This document shows positions 61,193 to 64,000 of a DNA stretch of 64,000 nucleotides, in pieces; the first letter of the stretch is position 1, and each line of letters opens with the position of its first letter. Below the pieces are notes generated by a model. The model was given only the letters and a program-made list of their open reading frames with translations, made no database searches and was not told the DNA's origin. Made by a program: the position numbers and the translations under genes. The stretch comes from JADFRG01 sp046759305 (GTDB lineage: Bacteria > Chloroflexota > Anaerolineae > Anaerolineales > E44-bin32), in the NCBI GenBank assembly GCA_046759305.1, contig JBHIBY010000001.1, positions 1 to 64,000 of the forward strand, written 5' to 3'.

Positions 61193-61337
61193 TGCTTGTG
61201 GGGTCCCCAAATGACCTCGGGAACCAAGGAGGCTCGGAGCAGAATCCGCGAGAGACTCGCCAGTGTAAGTGGAACGACCGTGGCTAAGTCCCTTGACCCT
61301 TTAGTTTGGAGCTAAGGGAACACGGCCGCGAGCGGGT

Positions 61338-62459
61338 TTAACGACGCCGCAAGAAAGCCGGGATGTCTAGGTCGTTGACGTCGATGGTCTGCGGCACAAA
61401 CTCGTCCGCCGGTATCGGTGTTTCGCCGGCCTCCACCAGCCCCTCTTCCTGGGCCGCGGCGGCTTGAGCGAAGCGCCGCAGACGTGCTGAAGCTCGCTTC
61501 GGTCCGCCCGAGCGCTCGAACCCGGTGGCGATGACGGTCACTCTCAGATCCTCGCCCATGCTTGGGTCGATCACCGCTCCAAAAATCAGATTGACATCTG
61601 GATGCGCGGTTTCCTTGATGATGGCAGCCGCCTGATTTACCTCAAACAGGCTCAGGTCGGAGCCACCGGTAACGTTAAATAGGATGCCGCGCGCCCCATC
61701 GATGGTGATGTCGAGCAGGTGGCTGGAAATGGCCTGTTCTGCCGCAACTCGAGCACGATCCTCGCCTGCAGCACGACCTACTGCCATTAACGCCGCACCA
61801 CCCTCGGACATGATCGTTCGGACATCCGCGAAGTCCAGATTGATCAGGCCAGGAACGGTAATCAGCTCACTAATGCCCTGGATGCCTTGACGCAACACGT
61901 CATCGGCTAGCTTAAAGGACTCCTGTAGGCTGGCGCGTTTGTCCGCGATCTGGATCAGCCGGTCGTTAGGAATTACGATCAGGGTGTCAACTTGCTCCTT
62001 CAATTCGTTGATACCGGCTTCTGCGACCTGCATTCGTTTGGCGCCTTCGAACGTGAAGGGGCGCGTTACCACGCCGATTGAGAGCGCACCGATTTCCTTC
62101 GCGATCTGAGAGATCACAGGTGCGGCACCCGTTCCCGTCCCACCGCCAATACCGGCCGCGATAAATACCATATCGGAGCCCTTGAGGACCTCATACACAT
62201 CCTCTGCCGACTCCTCGGCCGCCTTCTGACCGACCTCCGGATCGCCCCCGGCTCCCAAGCCACGCGTGAGCTTGTCGCCGATGCGAACACGGGTCGGCGC
62301 GTCCGAAAGCAGGAGCGCCTGGGCATCGGTGTTGATGGCCACAAATTCGATGCCGGCCAAGCCCTCCTCGATCATGCGGTTTACAGCATTGCTGCCGCCA
62401 CCGCCGACGCCAACTACCTTAATTCGTGCAAATGACTCGATCTGTGGTGCTGGTTGCAT
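61338..62459 (-). CDS. ftsZ: Cell division protein FtsZ
   Basis: The 373-residue tubulin-like GTPase of the division ring has the signature GGGTGTG loop (105-111), NTDAQAL near the start and the NLDFADVRTIMSEGG T7 loop. The C-terminal peptide DIPAFLRRR recruits FtsA and other partners. GGAGGAC before the ATG fixes the start. It follows ftsA by 40 bp in the standard ftsQ-ftsA-ftsZ order. Confidence 0.98.
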   Translation of the reverse strand: MQPAPQIESFARIKVVGVGGGGSNAVNRMIEEGLAGIEFVAINTDAQALLLSDAPTRVRIGDKLTRGLGAGGDPEVGQKAAEESAEDVYEVLKGSDMVFIAAGIGGGTGTGAAPVISQIAKEIGALSIGVVTRPFTFEGAKRMQVAEAGINELKEQVDTLIVIPNDRLIQIADKRASLQESFKLADDVLRQGIQGISELITVPGLINLDFADVRTIMSEGGAALMAVGRAAGEDRARVAAEQAISSHLLDITIDGARGILFNVTGGSDLSLFEVNQAAAIIKETAHPDVNLIFGAVIDPSMGEDLRVTVIATGFERSGGPKRASARLRRFAQAAAAQEEGLVEAGETPIPADEFVPQTIDVNDLDIPAFLRRR

Positions 62460-62499
62460 GTTGTCCTCCTCTGACTTGCTCGGTCTCCGATATCGGGCG

Positions 62500-63747
62500 C
62501 TAACCCGGTAGTAAGCGTTTCAGCAATCCGGCCGCTCGACCAAGATCAAATCGTGGCCATGCCATCGAGTGTTGATCCAGGATGGAATGCTCTTCCTGCA
62601 GCCGTCCCCAATGCAGTAATCCCACACTGGTTGCGTAGGCCGGACTGCCTAATTTGTCCACCAGTCCGCGCAAATGATCGGGCTGAGCGGTACGGACTGG
62701 CAGCTGTAGAACGTCGGCAGCTACGAGATCGAGGCCGTGTAGTTGGCTCGCTCCCCCGGTTAGAACCAGTCCGGCCGGAAGCAGTGCGTCGTAGCCGGAG
62801 CGCTTGATCTCCTGGCGTACGAGCGCAAAGATTTCCTCCGCCCGTGGCTCGAGAATTCCCGCCAGGTCTGCAATCCGAACCTGGACGCTGCTTCCCTGCC
62901 CGAACGGCCTCATCGTTACCAGTTGATCGTGGTCAGCCATCATGGGGCGGCACGTGCCATGCTGGATCTTGATGCTTTCTGCGGTTTCTTGAGGCAGATG
63001 TAAGCCCTGGGCGATATCACTAGTCATGTGATCGCCGCCAACAGGAACAGCAGCTGTGTGCCAGGAGGCGCCTTCGATATAAACTGCGATATCGCAGGTC
63101 CCGCCGCCAATGTCGCAGACGACAGCACCCATCTCCCGTTCAGTTTCCGAAAGCACGAGTTCTCCTGCAGCGAGAGAGGAAAGCACATAGCCATCGATCG
63201 AAATACCAGCCACCTCCACCGCCTTCTCGAGGTTACGAAGCGAGGTTTGGTTGGCGGTCACGATATGGGTTTCCACTTCCAATCGATAGCCGTACATGCC
63301 GATGGCGGAACGTATTCCATCCTGGCCATCCACGACAAACCCGCGTGGCACCACATGAACGAGCTCCCGATTGAACGGGATCGCTTCCGCACGCGCCGCG
63401 TCCAGTGCACGCGCCACGTCGTCATAGCCTATGGTGCGGCCGGTGACGCCGGCCATACCACGACTATTCTTTGACTCAATGTGGCTGCCAGACAGGCTGA
63501 CAAGTGCTGAAGTAATCTCGAACCCAGAAGTGCGCTCCGCTTTGTCTTTCGCAAGCGAGACCGATTTGCTGAGTGCTTCCAGGTTTACAACGCCACCTTT
63601 TCGCATACCCATCGAGGGTACGATCCCCACACCGATTACACGCAGGCGGTTCTCAGGATCCAATTGCCCAACCAGCAAGGCCACCTTGGTAGTGCCGATG
63701 TCCAGACCAACAAAAACGGTTTCTTCAGGTGAGATGAGAGTAGCCAC
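62500..63747 (-). CDS. ftsA: Cell division protein FtsA
   Basis: The 415-residue actin-like ATPase ties FtsZ to the membrane. It has VFVGLDIGTTKVALLVG (phosphate 1), the 1C domain (about 85-165), VCDIGGGTCDIAVY (phosphate 2) and the adenosine-site VLTGGASQLHGL. The C-terminus ends with an amphipathic helix (RAAGLLKRLLPG) for membrane binding. The start is GTG 63747, 3 bp after the ftsQ stop, with AAGG upstream; these genes are co-transcribed. Confidence 0.96.
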   Translation of the reverse strand: MATLISPEETVFVGLDIGTTKVALLVGQLDPENRLRVIGVGIVPSMGMRKGGVVNLEALSKSVSLAKDKAERTSGFEITSALVSLSGSHIESKNSRGMAGVTGRTIGYDDVARALDAARAEAIPFNRELVHVVPRGFVVDGQDGIRSAIGMYGYRLEVETHIVTANQTSLRNLEKAVEVAGISIDGYVLSSLAAGELVLSETEREMGAVVCDIGGGTCDIAVYIEGASWHTAAVPVGGDHMTSDIAQGLHLPQETAESIKIQHGTCRPMMADHDQLVTMRPFGQGSSVQVRIADLAGILEPRAEEIFALVRQEIKRSGYDALLPAGLVLTGGASQLHGLDLVAADVLQLPVRTAQPDHLRGLVDKLGSPAYATSVGLLHWGRLQEEHSILDQHSMAWPRFDLGRAAGLLKRLLPG

Positions 63748-63750
63748 GGC

Positions 63751-64000
63751 TTACCTTGTCAACTTGTAATAGGGTGAGACCGGATTTTCGACGCTCACCA
63801 ATACCGCGCCCTGCCCCTGCTCTACCAGGGAGAGGGCGATCGCCTCATACACTTTCACTTTCGTTTCCATATCGCCGCGGTGGCCAAAAAGCACATGCCA
63901 ACCGCGCGGGTCGTCAAATCCAAATCCATGATCGGAGCTGTAGGTAAGATCGGTCGCGTATGGCAGCTGCTCGCTCAACATGACCGCGCTCCAGAGCACC
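63751..64000 (-). CDS. ftsQ: Cell division protein FtsQ/DivIB, C-terminal part (runs off window edge)
   Basis: The last 82 codons show the end of an FtsQ/DivIB beta domain. The segment PRGWHVLFGHRGDMETKVKVYEAIALSLVEQGQ is followed by VLVSVENPVSPYYKLTR. It is the gene directly before ftsA in the division cluster. The membrane helix and POTRA domain are outside the window. Confidence 0.85.
   Translation of the reverse strand, partial: VLWSAVMLSEQLPYATDLTYSSDHGFGFDDPRGWHVLFGHRGDMETKVKVYEAIALSLVEQGQGAVLVSVENPVSPYYKLTR

Larger units (their letters stand above)
60981..61337. other. Structured intergenic region between ftsZ and nrdR (candidate ncRNA or leader)
   Basis: This 357-bp stretch has no supported gene. 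It contains several strong stems: an 11-bp one at 61162-61192 (GCGGGCGCCGG/CCGGCGCCCGC), the hairpin GCGAG/CTCGC near 61253, CCGTG/CACGG enclosing CCCTTTAG/CTAAGGG near 61275-61325, and the CCGC/GCGG stem at the ftsZ end. Near 61115-61145 there is an AT-rich patch. I could not match it to RNase P, tmRNA, 6S, SRP RNA, a T-box or a cobalamin riboswitch. Confidence 0.4.

Noticed and set aside
60981..61337. Cobalamin riboswitch, T-box or RNase P RNA in the gap before nrdR
   Set aside because: I found none of the conserved signatures (B12-box, T-box antiterminator, GAGGAAAGTCC). The region is reported only as an unclassified structured stretch.
1..64000. CRISPR arrays, insertion sequences, prophage or plasmid genes
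   Set aside because: No regularly spaced direct repeats with spacers, no transposase-like or integrase-like frames and no phage structural genes were seen while reading both strands.

Overview
The window reads as one contiguous piece of bacterial chromosome, moderately GC-rich and densely coded on both strands. I see no insertion sequence, prophage, CRISPR array or plasmid gene. The gene set fits a member of the Chloroflexota. It includes a fused transaldolase/glucose-6-phosphate isomerase, a B12-dependent (class II) ribonucleotide reductase directly behind nrdR, a Gram-positive-type LexA box at recA, a GerW-family protein without sporulation genes, PgpH-YbeY-DgkA, tandem DUF5666 repeats, TldD/TldE and paired PspA-like genes. 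The class is uncertain; the assignment rests on protein character, not on a database search.

Region 1 (1-7.9 kb, minus strand) holds the start of recA with an SOS operator and a clear sigma-70-type promoter. Behind it is a pentose-phosphate/glycolysis operon: tkt, tal-pgi, an alpha/beta hydrolase and a PD-(D/E)XK-like protein. The hydrolase is preceded by two tandem, overlapping mini-ORFs that look like decayed copies of its own 5' end. Region 2 (7.2-9.7 kb) is a folate/pterin cluster: folE diverges from a pteridine-reductase-like SDR, folB and folK. Region 3 (9.8-25 kb) is catabolic and redox: a DAO-family oxidase, a DHDPS-family aldolase, a metal-dependent cyclase, an M20 peptidase, a LutA plus fused LutB-LutC system, a beta-hydroxyacid dehydrogenase, EtfAB with an acyl-CoA dehydrogenase, tRNA-Pro(GGG) and tRNA-Arg(CCG), and a thioredoxin/NHL lipoprotein.

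Region 4 (25-39 kb) carries a toroid-fold protein, TPR and lectin-like exported proteins, and a yqeY-pgpH-ybeY-dgkA run followed by a large GAF/PAS histidine kinase. It also has an endonuclease IV homologue, a four-repeat DUF5666 exported protein and a deoxynucleoside kinase. Region 5 (39-50 kb) has tldD-tldE, a decayed histidine-kinase tail, WD40 and small membrane proteins, a collapsed MFS transporter gene, and a four-gene module in which two PspA-like proteins flank two paralogous six-helix membrane proteins. That module has a 25-bp palindrome and a plausible promoter in front of it.

Region 6 (49.6-64 kb) contains msrA, a DraG-type ADP-ribosylglycohydrolase, TfoX-N, cupin, argF, an unusual aquaporin, DUF4332 and zinc-ribbon proteins, a HAD hydrolase and a double-ACT protein. 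It ends with nrdR-nrdJ and the division genes ftsQ(partial)-ftsA-ftsZ. The functional threads are central carbon flux (tkt/tal-pgi), folate and deoxynucleotide supply (fol genes, nrdJ, dNK), envelope stress and signalling (psp module, PgpH, histidine kinase) and cell division. The best candidate for an undescribed system is the PspA/membrane-protein quartet. The most unusual small-scale structure is the mini-ORF tandem repeat before the hydrolase.
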